From NCBI GenBank assembly GCA_022578965.1, contig MU400580.1:1-64000 (forward strand): a stretch of 64,000 bases of DNA, in the 5' to 3' direction. Position numbers and translations under genes: made by a program. The stretch is from Xylaria sp. FL1777 (lineage: Eukaryota; Ascomycota; Sordariomycetes; Xylariales; Xylariaceae). Below are positions 1 to 15,100 of the stretch, one piece after another (positions within the stretch are counted from its first letter, which is position 1; the number at the start of each line of letters is the position of its first letter). The notes under the pieces are model-generated. The model was given only the letters and a program-made list of their open reading frames with translations, was not told the DNA's origin and searched no databases.

Positions 1-3000
1 ATATTTATTTAATAAATTAAAAAATAATTAGTTTTTTAAATAAATTATAAAAACAAAAATATAAAACTTTTATAAATTAAAATAGTTAATTATAATTATA
101 ATTTACTATAAAAATTTATAAAAATTTACAACATTTAAAAAAAATTTTAACTATATTTATAACATTATTCCAAAAAAATATAAAAACAATTGCTATAAAT
201 ATTATTAGCTAATTAAAATATAGTTATATTAAAAAATAGTTATTAAAAGCAAAAAAGCTTAAAAACTATAATTTAAAGCTTGCTTAAAAGCAAAAATAAA
301 ACAAAATATAATAACATTTAAAGTACTAAATAAAACAAGCATTTAAACATTTTACAAAAAAAAATTAAAAAACAAAATAAGCACTTATTAAAAAAGCAGC
401 AAGTAATTAAAAAAACTAAAGCTTTACGTAAAGTTTAATATAATAACTAAAAAAATTAATTTAAAGTTAAACTTATATATTAAAAAAAGAAATATAATAT
501 TTTAATTAATTTAAAAGCATAAGCTAATATAATTTTACTTAAAATAGCAAAACAAAATAAAATTTTTTAAAAATATAAACAAAAATCTTAAAAAATTAAA
601 AGATTTAATAAAAGCACCTTTAGTTATAATAATAGTTTTATACTTAAAAAAACCAAACTTTTTAATATATTTATACAAAAACATAAAAAGCAAATTATAT
701 TAAATATTGCTAATATATTTAATTATAACATTATTTTAGGAATATTATAGCTAAAAGCTAGCAACTCTTTAATTTAATAAAAAGTAAAAACTATTAATTA
801 AAAAAATAAAAAATAAAGCAAAAAAATCAAAAAAATCGCAAAAAAAATCTTAAACAAAATACTAAAAGTATATTATAGATTTTATAAACTATTCAAAAAA
901 AGAAAAAAAAGAGAACTTTTTAAATATAGCTTATAAAACTACTATATTTTTATTAGAAAAAAATATTAATTAAAGCTTTATTAAGTATATTATATAAGCT
1001 TAAACAAAATAAATACTTTATAAAAATACATTTAAAAAAACTTAGCAAAAAATTTTTTAAAAAAGTTTTAATTATTTGCTAAATATTTTATAATACTAAT
1101 ACTTAAAATAAAAAATAAAAAACAACTAATTAATAAAGAAAAAAAACTAATATAGCAAATAATAATTAACTATTAATTATTAAACGTAATTATTATTACA
1201 AATAAATATTTTTTTATTTTGCTAATAATTATAAAAAAAAACATTAATTAAACAAAATAATTTATAACAGTTAATATTTTAAATAAATATTATACTATTA
1301 AAATAACTAAAAAAAAAAAATAAAAAACTATTATATAAATAATATATAAACTATATAAGTATATAGTTATATTATAAAAACTATAAAATATACTAGCTAG
1401 TTTTTAATATATAATAATAATAATTCTACAAAAGCTTTTAAATAAGTTTATATTTATTTACTTAAATAATATTTTAATTTATTTTAAAACACTAAAAAAA
1501 CATAAAAAACACATAATTTAAATATTAAAAACATTTAAATAAGCAAAATTATAACTTAACATAAAAAAATATATATAGTATATATAAAAGATTAACTTTT
1601 TAAAATTTATAATTACTTTAAAACAAATATAAATTTAACAGTTAAAAATTAATATAGTACAAAACTAAAAAATATTTAACTTAGCTATTATTACAAATAT
1701 ATAATAAGCATTAAAATTTTTAAACTATATTTAAATGTTAATTTAAAACTTTAAAAAAATAGCATTTTATTTTATAAAGTATATAAAAAAAAAATACAAA
1801 AACAAATCCTTTTTAATTTTAAAAAAAGCTTAAAAAGCTTTTAAAAAACTAAAACTAAAAGTTATTTTTAACTTTATAGTTAAACTACTTAATTTATAAA
1901 AAAAAAAAAAGCTAAAAATAAATGCTTTACATAGTATTATTACAAAAGTTTTAAAACAACTAAAAAACAACAAAAAATAGCACTTAATAGCTTATTATTT
2001 TAAAGCACTATAAAGCATAACATTATAATACTTTATATATAACAAAAAACTGCTTACAATTATTATAGCACTTAAAAAATAAAAACTGTTTTTTATAAGA
2101 ACTATAAAGCTAATTAAAATTTATTTAAATTATTAAAACTTAACAAAATTTATAACTACGCAAAAAATTACTAAACAACATAAAAATTAAATAGTTTTCT
2201 TTTTTAAATTTAACTTTAAAATATGCTACATTAAAAGAAAAAAAAACATTTAAGCAAACATATTAAACTAACAAAATTAAAAAAAATTTAAAGTTTTAAA
2301 AAAAAACATTTAAGTATTATATCTTTAAAAAAATAAAAATTTAAAAGTTAAAGTTATACTTAAAGACCTTATAAATATATAGCTATAATAAGCTTATAAT
2401 TTAAAAAAGTTAATAAAACTATAAAAATACAAAAAATTAAAAAAAAACAAGCTAATATATAAACGTAAAGTTTACTTACTAAAATTTTTACAAAATAAGT
2501 TTATTAAAAAATTCTATAAACACTTATTATATAAACACTAAAAAACAACAAAAATAGTTAAATAACTATAAAAAAAATACAATTTTTTAAAACTATAAAA
2601 TATAATTAAATCTATTATAAAAAAATGCAATATTTATAATAAAGCTAAAATAGGTTAATATAAGCTTTATAAACTGCTATAATTTATATAAATATTTAAA
2701 CAAACATAATATACTATTATTTAAAATTTTATTATAATATTACTTTTATTAATTAATTTAGTTATAAAAATATAATATAATAAAATATAAGTTATTATTA
2801 ATAAACTTATTAAATATGCTTACTTTTTACTGTTTAAAGAAAATATAATAGCTAAATAACTTATATATACTTTTATATGCTAATATTTAAATAAGCATAA
2901 ACTACTAAAAAAAATTATTTTAAACTAAAATAAATTGTTTACTTTTAAGTTTAAAACTAGTTTTTTTAAACTTATTAGTATTAAACTAAAGTTTTTAACT

Positions 3001-4969
3001 GTTTATTACTTATAAACAAATAAACAAACAAAAAAATTAAACTAAATATTAAAACAATATTTATAGAATTATATTAACTATTAATAAAATAATTAAATAA
3101 AACTATTACTAATAGTATAAATTTTATATAATATATTAATAAACAAAAATATAAACATATTTTTATATAAAGCTGTTTATAAACAGCAAGCAACTACTAA
3201 AAAACAAAAAAAAACATTAATAAAAGCATTTGTTATTTTAATTATAATACCTTAAGCAAAAACTATAGCAATAAAAATTAAAACGCTACAAGCTAAACTA
3301 TAATTATATTTTTAGTTTTTATAACAATAAATATTAATATACTATAACAAAAAATAAACTAAAAAACTAACCTTTAAAAAAAAAAACAAAGTTTACTTAC
3401 TATAACAAAAATAAAACATAAACACTAATATTTTTTAAATTAAAACAAAACAACTAAGCAATAAATTAAAATTTAAAAAACTTAGCTTTTTTAAAATTAA
3501 AAAAATTATTTTATTTATTAACTATAAACTATTATTACTAAAAAATATATAAACTTACTTTATTTTTTATATTTTTTTATTAAAACTAGTACTTATTAAA
3601 ATATTTATTAAAATATAACTAAAAATAAAAACAAATTAAAACGTTTATAAAGTTAAAAATATACTAAATTTCCGTTAAAACAACAATAACCTAAAATATT
3701 TTATTAAATAAAAAGAATATTTATATACTAATAATACTTAAAAACTTAAAAAACACTTAAAAACTACTAAAGTAGTTATAAATTAGTTTTATTATTAATA
3801 CTTTAACTGCTTAAAATTAAAAAAAAAAGGTTAACCTTAAAAAAAACGCTTAAAAAATTTTAATTAAACTTAAACAAAACAGCTTGTGTTGCTTTAGTTT
3901 GCTTTTTTTGTTGTTTTTGCTTTTTTATTAACGCTTTTTGTTTTTTTTAATACGTTTTATTTTGTTTAATTTATTTAAGAACTAAAGCTTTTATTAAACT
4001 ATTTTAATACTTTTTGCTTTTAAAAAACGTTTTTATATATAAAGCTAAGCTAACTTGCTTAAAACAAAATTAAAGCTATTTTAAGCTTGTTTTAATTTTT
4101 TTTAAACTAAAAATAGCTATTGCTTTGCTTGCTTTTTTTTCTTTTTAAAATAATAATGCTTAAAAACTATATTATTAATTAAGTTAATTAAAACTTTTAA
4201 TTTATTGCAAAAATAATTAGCATATATATATTTAAAACAATAAAACATATTATTTATTATTTTGCATATTAATAACTAACTAAAGCAGCAAAAACAAAGC
4301 ATAATTTTATAGCTAATAAAATTAATAAAAAAAGCAAAAATAAGTTTTTGCTTTGTTTTAAATAAGCGGTTAGTTTTTTTAATGCGCTTTAACATTATAA
4401 TATATAAAAAAAAAAAAAAAAAAAAAATACTTACAAAAAATTATTAAAATAACAATTCTAAAAAAAAAGGAATAATATTATATAGTTAGCATAAAAGTAG
4501 CTTTTAAAGCAGCTTAATGCTTTTATATATATTTTGTACTTTTTTTTTTGTTAGCTAAAACTAAAGTTATATAATAATTTACTTAGCTTATTAAGCTTAT
4601 AATAATTTAAAACTTATTAAACTTATAGTAATTTAAAGCTTATTAAGCTTATAATAATTTAATGCTTATTAAACTTGCAATAATTTAAAAAAAATTACTA
4701 CTTTTTTTACTTTTTTTTTGTTTATATAATTATATATTTTTTATACTTAATTACTTACTTAGTTTTAGTTTCTTAGCTATTAATTTTTTATAACTGCTAA
4801 GCACTAATACATTTATTACTTTTAATTTTTTAAAACCTCTATTAATGCATAGTAGTAAAAGTACCCCGAAAACTTCCTTAATGAACTACCGTTAAGAATC
4901 CTATTATTACCTGCAAATTAAAACCTTAAAAGCAAACCTGTTATATTAATATATAATAGGTTTATTACA
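1..4969 (+). mobile_element. Family A Ty3/Gypsy chromoviral retrotransposon, 3' part, heavily mutated
   Basis: This is the 3' portion of an LTR retrotransposon whose 5' end lies outside the window. It aligns base for base with the complete copy at 55053-62754 (offset about 57.8 kb). Reading the + strand through its many stops shows a reverse transcriptase at about 1240-1660, where the YLDD box appears as YLNN followed by ILIY. RNase H follows at about 1795-2290, an integrase core at about 2450-3300, and a chromodomain-like stretch near 3645-3790 with the pattern YKVKNIL and NT-x-KLKKHLK. This order is typical of chromoviruses. Changes such as Asp to Asn and Trp/Gln to stop fit C-to-T mutation on either strand. 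The element is inactive. Confidence is high for Gypsy, moderate for the chromodomain. Confidence 0.85.
4476..4969 (+). repeat. 3' LTR of the family A element
   Basis: These 494 bases match the LTRs at 55053-55547, 62260-62754 and 63446-63940. The repeat runs from a degraded TG start (now TA) to a CA end. It contains a tandem array of roughly 26-base units built on GCTTATTAAGCTTATAATAA. The flanking five bases are TTACT; the matching target duplication would lie outside the window. Confidence 0.85.
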
Positions 4970-7900
4970 TTACTTTCTTTATAAAAACCATTAATTTTCC
5001 TTGTAAAAATTACTACTTTAACCTTAGTTAAAACCTTATACTTTACTTATATTTACGCTTTAGCATATAGCACTTTTTTCTAAATTTAAAACACTTGCTT
5101 GTTAGTTATATTAAGCTAGCATAAATATACTTTATTTATTAGCTAATTAAATATAAGTGCAAACTTTAGTTAGCTTATTGTTTAAAGGTGCAAACAAGTA
5201 AATTTATTAGTTAGTTAAATAAGGCGTAGATTTATAAAGTTAAGTAAGCTTTGCAATATACTTTTGTATTTTATATAGCAAATATTACAAATTACCTTTT
5301 AGTTAATTAATAGCGCAAAAATATATACTTTTTTTCTTTTTTTTATTTTGTTATTTACTTTGTATTACTATAATATATTATAGCTAGCTAAAGCAATAAA
5401 TTAAATTTATTTTAGTTTGCTTTACTATTTTAAAGGCTAATTACTTGGTTTAAGTTTTAAGCAAAATTACTAAAAAAAAACTTAGCTATAATAAAACTAA
5501 ATAATACTGCACTTAAAAAAATTAAACTTAATAACAAAACAATAAAATATTTATACTTAAAGAGCAAAAAGTACAAAATAGCACTTATTAAAATTAATAA
5601 TAAGTTTACTAAAGTAAACAAACAACTAAGTAGTATTATATATTTGCTAAAACAGCAAATCGAAATAACTGTTAATTATAAAAAGTAGTTTAAAAAAGTT
5701 GTAAAATTTTTAGAAAAACTACTATTACTTAATAAAAATAACTTAAGCAACTAAAATTTAAACTGCTTTTAAAAAACTACAAAAGTTATATAGCTTTTAT
5801 TTTTTTACTTAACTTTTAACTACTTTAACTACTTAAACCCTTTAAGCCTTTTAAGCCTTTTAAACAAAAAGGTACTTAATATAGAAAAAAACGTTATAAC
5901 AGTAATTTATATAACTTTAATAGCTTTAGCTTTAGTAGTTTTAGTAGCAATAGTAATATTTTTAGCTTGCTTTTTATTAATTAGCAAAATAATACTTTAA
6001 ATATAGCAACTATTTAAAGCATAACTTTAATAAATAATATTAAACTAAAGCACAAAAAAGTAAAAACCTTTAATTTTAAATATAATAACCTTAACAATTT
6101 TAGCGTTATTACAAAAAGCAAAAACATAATTTTTACAAACGTTTACTTTTTTTTTAATTAGCTTAATTTTTTTAAAGCAAACTTAAAAATAAGCTATACA
6201 AACAAAAAACAAATTGTAATAATATTTTTAACTTTACTTATAAAATTAGCTGTTTTATAATAAAACAATAAAATTATACTAACTAAAAAAACCAAAATGC
6301 ATGCTAAAAAACTTAAAAGCATTATAAAAAAAATAATAAAACAATTTGCTATAAATACTAATATTACAACTAAAAGGTTTAAAAAAAAAAAACTTATTTT
6401 AGCTTATATTTATTATAATAAGCACGCTTTTTTGCAGTTTATGTAAAAAAAACTTTAGTATGCAAAAGCTATAAGCGTACTTAAAGCTAAAAACGTTAAC
6501 TAAAAAAGCGTTATGTTTTAAATTTGTAATAATATAAAATTAAAAATTAAGCAGTTTTTAAAACTACTGCGTAGTTATTATACTTTAAAGCAATACATAA
6601 GAAAAATGTATAAAGCTAAAAATAACTTATAAAACCTAGCTAAAGAAGTTTTTAGCAAAAAGGCAAAAAAAGTACATTTTAATGCTTTTTATGTTCGATT
6701 TGCTATATTACTTAAACAAAAACGTTTAATATTTTAAAGCTTGCAAAAAAAGTATAAAAACAAACGTAATTACTATAAAAATAAGTTTTAAAACTGTTTA
6801 TTTAATTGCTATTATAGCAAAAAACAAAATAATAACTAACGCTTTAAACAAAACAAACATTGCTACTATAACTATACTTATTAATAAAATTGCAGTTAAA
6901 ACTATAATTATAACTATAATTATAACTGTAATTATAATTAAGATTAAAGCAAAAGCAGTGAAAATAAGTTATTAAACTGCTTTTATTACTATAATAAAAG
7001 CTAAAACAAACAAAGCAACTAAAATAAAAACTAAAATAAAAATTGCTTACGTAACTTTTATTAATATAGCTTAAATAAGTATAACTTAAGCAAAATATAT
7101 AATAATAAACGTAATAACTGCAACAAAAAAAACAATTAATCAAAAATACATTTTATAACTAAAGATAAAAAAAGTTAGTTTACCGATTATTATTTATTAA
7201 AAAACAAGCAGTTTTATTACATAGCAAAAACTTTATAATAGCTTAATTTAAAATTAACTTGCTACTAATATTACGCTAAATTCAAGTTTTTAAATAATAA
7301 AAAAGCTTACTTTTATAAATATAAGCTAACAATAAAGCTCAAAAAGCTTATAATATTAAACTTTCTTTTAATACGCTTTTTTTTTAACCTTAATAAAAAA
7401 ACCTGCAAATATTGCAATAAATTGTTAGCATTACATAATTAACTGTTTAAATACTTTAGCTATTATTAGTTAGCAATACAAAAAAAGGTTAAACAACTAA
7501 ACAAAAAACTTAAAAAACCTTAAAAACTTAAAAAGCCTTAAAAACAAACTAAAAAACCTTGCGCTTAAAAAACCTCTTAAAAAGCCAAAATAAAAAAAGC
7601 TCCTAACTATAATATAAAAAAAAACGCTAAGTATTTACGCTATACCTATTTATGTTTTAATGTAATAAATTTTTTAAGCAAAAAAACAATAAACGTATAT
7701 AGTAACTTAAAAGCAAGAAATTTATATATATTTAAAGATCTTTTTAGCAAGTTAAAACACAAGATTAAAAACTGTGTTTATAACGCTAAAAAACTTAGAG
7801 CTAAAAAAATAAAATGTACTTAACGAGCTAAGTTCAAGTTTTTCTGCAAAAAAATAAACAAAAAAAATAAACCAGCTATTTAAAAATTTAAAAAAAAAGC

Positions 7901-9179
7901 ATAAGTAGTTAAAAATCTTGCTGCTAGTGCTTTATTAAACAATAACTTTTTTGTTTTATATAAAGTAAACATTAATTTTAATATAAGCTTTATAATATTT
8001 CTAGCGTTAAAAAACTTTTAAGTAAAGTTTAAAGCTATTACTTATAAGCATAAATATATATAATAAATAACAAGCAAAAAAAAAGTAAACCTTAAAAATA
8101 AAAAGTTTATTTATATAGCAGTAAACTATAAAGCTTTATTTATTAATTGCAACTTTTGTTTTATAGCTAAAAAGTTTATACTAGCTGCTATAAATACTTT
8201 GCTTCACGCTAAAACACTAAAAGCAGTACTTTTAAAAAACGCGTTAAGCAAACGTATAATAATTATAAAAAGTATAAAACTTAAATTAATACGTAAAAAC
8301 AAATATATTAGCTATTTTAACGTTTTGCTTAAAAGCATGTTAAAAACAGTAGCATTTACTGCTATAGTAACAATAAGTTTTATAAAAAGCATAAGCTAAG
8401 CAACCTTTAATAATAGCATTATTAATATAATACTGCAAAATAGCTAAACAACTACTAATGTAATATATAAACTACTATATAGTGCTATATTTAAAAAGCT
8501 AAAATTAGCAAAAAACCTTAAACTTTTTCACTATATAACTATAATAGTAAATATAAATAGTAAGTTTAATATAATACCTTTAACTACTATAATAGTTATA
8601 AAGTTAATTTTGCTTAAAAATACATTTATACTAAAGAAAATTGCTAACTTAGTAATTAAGCATTTAATTATGTTTGCTTTAAAAATACTTTTTACTAACT
8701 AAGTAAAAGCAATAATTAATAAAACAAATAAAACAAGTTATATTAGTTTTGCACTTATTTTAAAAAACCTTTAACTTAAAATTTCTAATGTATAATTAGC
8801 GCTAAATATTAAAAAACCACAAGATTTACTAAAAATTGTAACAAACATAAATATATATATATATGCTAAGCAAGCTTTTTTTGCAAAAAAATTCAAAAAA
8901 ATAGCAAAATTCTTTAATATCTAAAAAAACAAAAAAACAGTAAATATACTAAAAAACCAACAAATAAAAATTCCCTTAGTAAAAAAATAACAAAACTAAA
9001 CTGCAAAACTTAGCAGCTAGTTATACTTTTTAAGTTAAAAAAACATAAATGTTTTAAACAAATATTATAATAAATTGCATAACTAAAAAAAAATAAAGTA
9101 AGTTAATAACTTAACTTTTTTTGCTTACTTAGTTTTTATTGCTTAGTAAAGTATTCTTAATAAAATAGCCAAACAAAAA
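4970..9179. other. AT-rich mutated repeat DNA, probably the gag side of the family B Gypsy element
   Basis: No intact gene. From about 5470 the + strand gives a lysine- and leucine-rich, stop-interrupted reading that resembles a Gag N-terminus, and near 7400 there is a short C-x2-C then H stretch. A 66-codon open stretch at 8199-8399 is part of the same degraded coding sequence, not a separate gene. Because a Gypsy pol follows in the same orientation, I infer this is the 5' half of that element. I could not find its LTRs. Confidence 0.4.
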
Positions 9180-12150
9180 GCAATAAAACAAAAAAAACAA
9201 ATTATAGTAAACATAAAAAACATTAATAAAATAGCAATACTTAATAACTACTTTTTGCTTTTATAAGCTAAAATTATTACATTTTTATAAAATAAGCATT
9301 TTATAACTATAGTTAACACTATAGCATTTTTTTATTAGTTTTTAGTACATTTAAACTATAAAAACAAGTTTACTATAATAAGTTCTTAAAGTATTAAATA
9401 ATACTAAGTAGCAGTAATAAGTTTCCATAATAGTTTTATATATATTTAATAGTTTATAAACAAACTGTTTTGTTTATATAACTTTTATAAAGCCTTTATA
9501 AATAACATCATAATATTTTTAAATATAGCAAAGTAGCATAAAAAATACTTAAGAACTATTTTTAGCTTTTTTTAAAAAAAAAACATCGCTATATTTTTTA
9601 TAAAGTTCTTTATTAAATACTTATTAATAAACTTATTAAGATTTCGCATTAATACATTTAAACTAGCAAATATAAAAAGTTGCATTGTAGTGTTTTGCAA
9701 TTTAGCTTTTTTTAATTAGCTAAAAGCCTTTAAAATATATATTAAAGCATTTAGTTTTTTTCGTAATTTTATACTATATTATGCAAAACTAAATAAACTA
9801 TTGCAAAAAAAAAAAGCCGCACTCTTTGCTTAAAAATAAAAGTTTAAAAAACTAAAAACTAAAAAACTTAATAAACAAAAAGCTTACATATAATCTACGT
9901 ATTATACGCTTATAAAAGCTAAGATTGCTTTGTTTAACGCTATATAAAACGCAATATGTAAAAAAACAACGTTATATTACTATAACTTAACTAAAAACTT
10001 ATTTTTTTAAATAAATAGCTTTTAGCAAAAAAGATTTAGTATAATAATATTTTAGCTTAAGCTAAAATATACATAAGTTTTTAGTAATATTATATTATTT
10101 ATAAATATATAACTAGTAATATATTTTAGTAAATTGCTAACAAAAACAAAAGTTTGCTATAGCTTTTTTAAGTTAAAAATAACTTATTTAGTTTAAGCTT
10201 TAAAGAAATTATATATAATAATACATTTAAACGAGCACCTTATAATAGTTTTAATAAACTACTTAGTAATAAAAAGGATAATTAAACAAACTAGCCTAAA
10301 AATAACCGTTATAAACTATGCAAACAAAAAGCTAATTAACTTATTAATATATTTATTATAATATGGACTATATATATATTACTTATTAAAACAGCTAAAT
10401 TATATACTTAATGCTTTACGCTGCTTACAAAGTGTGATAAATATAATAAACGCTAAAAAAAAGCTAAAATAGTTAAATAAACTAGCTATACTAAACATAA
10501 TATAAAACAATATAAACTTAGTATTTTATATAGCTATATTTAAAGCTATAATAAATAAATTTATGCTTTAAGACTTTAAAGCAACATATAAAACTAACTA
10601 TAAGTATACTAAAGTTTTAAAAAACATAAAAAAAATAGCTAACAAAAACATTAATACTTTTTTTAAGCTTAGCTATTTTTTTAACTTAACATTAAATAAG
10701 CTAATTTATAATACTTATAAAGGCGTTAAACAGCTATATATATTATATAGCATAGTTAAAAAAGTACTTAAAATAGCTTATAATAAAAAGCACCACTATA
10801 AAATAAAAAAAATAATGCATATATTAAAGCTATATTTAATAGCTAATAAAACTTAGATAATAAAAAAATATATTAAACATTATAATATATATAACTTAAA
10901 CTAAACAAATAAACAATAATTAATTAGTAGCTTAAAGCTAATTTAACTTAAAGGACACTTATTTATATAAATAATAGCTATTGATTTTATTATAAGATTA
11001 TTACTAATTAAAGCTAAAAGTACTTTATAGTAGCTAAATAAAAACAAATTATATTATAACACATATAACGTAATAATAATAGCTATTTGTTATGCTTTTA
11101 AACGTAATTTCTTTATTTTTAAAAATAAAAAGTATATAGCTAAAAAATAAAAAACAGCAATAACTAAACAATTGCTATTAAGCAATTAAGGAATTCTTAA
11201 AAACATTATCTTAAACTAAAATAAAAAATTTACTTTAAAGTTTTAGCAAAAAATATAAAAAGCCTTAAAAACTAAACTATTAATAACTATAGCATATTAC
11301 TTTTAAGCTAATAGTTTTTTTAAACGCAAAAACTAAACTGTAAAAATTGCTTTTAGGTTTTATAACTTTATTAATTTAAAAGCAAACTAAGTAAACATTA
11401 TATTATTTTTATAATAAAACTTAAACGTAGCATACTTAAAAGCAACACAATTTATATTACATAAATTGTTATTTGGATTTAAACTTCTTAAAGCAATAAA
11501 AACTGTTATAAACGCTAAAAATCTAGAGTTATTTAAAAATATCTAATTTTTATAAAACTACTTTTGTTAAAATGCTTACTTAGCTTTAGATTTTGCTTAA
11601 GCTACTATTAAGCAAAAGTATAACATAAAGAACTAGTTTATAAAGTATAAAAAAAGCAATAAAGTATATCTGCAACTATATAAAAAATACTATTTGCTTA
11701 AAAGGCTTAGCTAGAAGTTTTCGCAATAATAATTAAGTTTTTAAGTAATTAAAAGAAAAGTTAGCAACTTAGCTTATAAATTAAACTTTCTTAATAATTA
11801 TACTATTTACCCTGTTATTTTAATTAAGCATTTATGTTTAGCACTTAAAAAAAAATCCCTTTAAAAAAACAGTTCTGCTACTAAAACTTATAAAAGCTAA
11901 ACAAAGAAACTTAAACAAAAAAAAAGGTAATATATATAAAGTAAAAACTATTTTTAATTATAAACTAAATTAAAAAAAAAGTAGTTATAATTACTTCATT
12001 AAATAGAAAAAATAAAGCTATAAATATAACAAGTAAAAAACGAAGTAATAGTTGTATTACAATAAAAAACTAATTAAAAAGTACTAAAAGCATAATAGAT
12101 TTCGCTTTAATATACAAGCTAAAGTAGCTAGTTAGGTTTCTTAAAAGCAA
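9180..12150 (+). mobile_element. Family B Ty3/Gypsy pol relic (RT, RNase H, integrase)
   Basis: A second, different Gypsy lineage. Reading the + strand through stops, a reverse transcriptase is visible at about 9180-9790 (FINNIIIFL where YVDDIVIFS is usual, then a palm/connection region ending PYYAKL-like). RNase H follows at about 9880-10430 (a degraded IVLTD-like motif and an ALxCLQSV-like end). The integrase core is near 10640-11600, with IDFIIRL and later an AYYF-x-ANS-x3-KN-x-T string that corresponds to the HPQ-x-NGQ-x-ER-x-NQ motif. Numerous stops make it non-functional. Outer limits and LTRs were not found, so the coordinates give only the recognisable pol core. Confidence 0.75.
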
Positions 12151-15100
12151 AAGCAACCTTGGAAAACGGATCAAAAGAAATAAAAAAAATAAAAAATTAA
12201 ATAAGCTATTAATGTAAAAATATTAAAGCTGCTAAGGTTAGTAGCTTTTTTATATAGCTAGCATTTTAATATAACTCTGTAGAAATATATTAATAATCTG
12301 GCTTATTTTATAAAGCTAGTGCGTAGCTTGCTTATAAAGCTGTGCGTTGCCCCGGACTAACATAATAAAGGCTATTTAACCTAGTAGGGCCACTTATACA
12401 TATAAATAGAATTATTCTGCGAACTAAAAGTCATGACCTTTCTTTTTTCTATATTATCTTAATATACACCTTTTTTACTTATATTTTTAAAGACACTTAT
12501 TATTTGCTTAAAGTTTTTTATAGCATAAAGTTTTTTATTAGCTGCTTTAATGCAAATAAAACTATAGTTATAACATTTTTTGCTAAACTTTTTATATAAA
12601 GTTTAATTAACTTAAGTAATTTTTGCATTATTAAATTTACTTTTAAACTAACTATAGTAAAGCTAAACATGCTTAAGCTTATTTTTAATAACTTTATTAA
12701 GCTTACTGCTAATAAAAAGCTAAAAAAAAGCAAAAAAAAGCAAAAAAGAAATTTTTTTGCTAAAGTTTGCTTTAATAATATTTTATTTTAAGTTAACAAA
12801 AAATATAAAACTACGTTAAAAAACGTTGTTTTTAAAAAAAATAATAAAAAAAAAAAAAATCTTTTAAAAAAACAGTTAAAAGATAATAAATAAAAAACTA
12901 CAAATAATAAGCAAAAAAAAAATAATTAAAAAAGCTTAAGTTAAATAAATAATAATTAAACAAAATTAAATTAAACAAAAAAAAATAGTTAAAAAAAATT
13001 AAGTAATTTAAATTAAAAAACTTTAAATATTTAGTAAGTAATAAACTAAAATAATAAACTATTTAAGTTATAACTTAATTTTAACTTTTTTTTAAAGTTT
13101 TAAAAAAACAAAGCTTATATTTAACTTTAAATGCTTATTATTAGTTAATAAAATATATAGCTTAATAATTTTGCTAAAAAGCTTTTTTAATATATTAATT
13201 TTTATAAAACTTGCATTATTTATACATTTATAATTATTATAACTATTAAGCATATTACTGCAAATAATAAAAAACTAATAATTGTTAAAAATTTTATTAA
13301 CTTATTGCTTACTAAATTATTTATAACTTCTTTTTTAAACTAAATATATATTTTACTTAATAATAATACTATAATTTAAAAATTACTAAAATTAATTAAG
13401 TTAGCTATATAAAAGTATTTAAGTTAAAATATAAGCTTTAAACTTGCTTTTTATATTATATTTAATTTTTGCTTTTAAAAATTAAACTTAAAGTATTAAT
13501 ACAAAAAAAATACTAAAGTTTAACATAAACTTTTTAAAAAAATAATTAAAATAGTTTATTAATTAGTTAACTTTATTATATGTATACTTTATATTATAAA
13601 AAGTTTTACTAGTATTTTTAATGTTATAATTTTTTAAATTAATAAAAATTGCTATATAATTAAGCTAAACGCTTTTATTTCTTTAATTAAATATTTGTTT
13701 ATTATAGTTAAACTGTTTTTAAGCAATAATAAACAAATATAGCTTTTTTTCTTTTTTAAAAATATTTATAAAACTAAAAATAATGCTTTATTATTTTTTA
13801 ATTTTTTTGTATTATAAATATAAATACTGCTATTAAATATATATATTAAATGTGCTTAAACTATATTTATATATTATTTGTATATTAATTATTATAGCAA
13901 AAGTAGCATATTTAACTTTATATTTAAAACTTTTTATAATAGTAAAATAATAAAACTTAAATAACTTTAAATTTGTAAAGCTTTATGTATTAGCAAAAAG
14001 TTTCTTAAGTTTATTTTTTATAATAGCTGCTTTAGTTTTTTACTAATAATTATTATTAAAAGCAATAATAAAAATACATTTAAAAATAGCACAATTAATT
14101 ATATTAATGCTAATTATGCTATATATTTAGTTTTTATAATTTAATAATTTAATTTATATTATATAAACAGCAAACGTTTTTTTATAAGCGTTATTACTTT
14201 ATATAACATTTAAGCAAATTTATTAAAACTTTGTTATAATAATTATAGTTTTACTAAAATTTGCTTTAAAAAAATTAATATTTAAACTATTATTACTACG
14301 TAAAGCTATAAATACGATTTTATTATTGCTAATCTTATTTATATTTATAGCTTTCGCTTTATTAAAAATAGCAATTTTAGCATAATTATTTCTATTTATA
14401 TTAAATATATTATTATTTACTTTTATAATAATAAAGCATAGTTAAGCATAAAAACCTTATGTTAATTTAAAAACTTTAATTAATATTATACTGCTAAAAA
14501 AGCTATATATATTTTTAAAAAAAACTTTTAAAAATAACTATATTGATTTTATTATATAAACTATAAATATAATTAATACTGCTATAATATTTTATGCTGT
14601 TTTATTTATAGCAATAATTATTATGTTTATAACTATAATAATAAGCTATAAAAGCTTAAATTTAAAGTTGTATTAAAAAATCTGCGTAGTTTTATTATAT
14701 AATATTTAGAATTTATGCAAAACAACTAAGCTATTATTGCTTACGCTTTAAAAGCTTGCTATATAATTTAAAAAATAAAAAGTTAAATTAAACTAATAAT
14801 TAAAAAAGCAAACAATAAATAAACTACTATAAATATTAATTAATTTAACAAAATTTAACGTTATATTTAATAAAACTTAAATAAATAGCAAAAAAACCTT
14901 AAGCGTTATAAAGCTAAAGCTAAAAAAGCAAAAATTAACTTTAATTTAATTAAGCTATTAACTTTTAAATTTTTTTTTGCTAAACTATTAGCTTTAACTT
15001 TTTTACTAAAGTATACTATAAATAACTTAACAATAAAAAACAGTTTTAATTATATTATAAATAATATAGTTATTTATGCTTATTGTTATTTTTATAATAT

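Noticed and set aside
6844..7143. - strand 99-codon open frame rich in Tyr, Cys and Phe
   Set aside because: Antisense low-complexity opening in mutated repeat DNA; the composition is explained by AT richness.
8199..8399. + strand 66-codon open frame as a separate small gene
   Set aside because: It is a stop-free stretch of the degraded family B coding region, with no start context or independent features.
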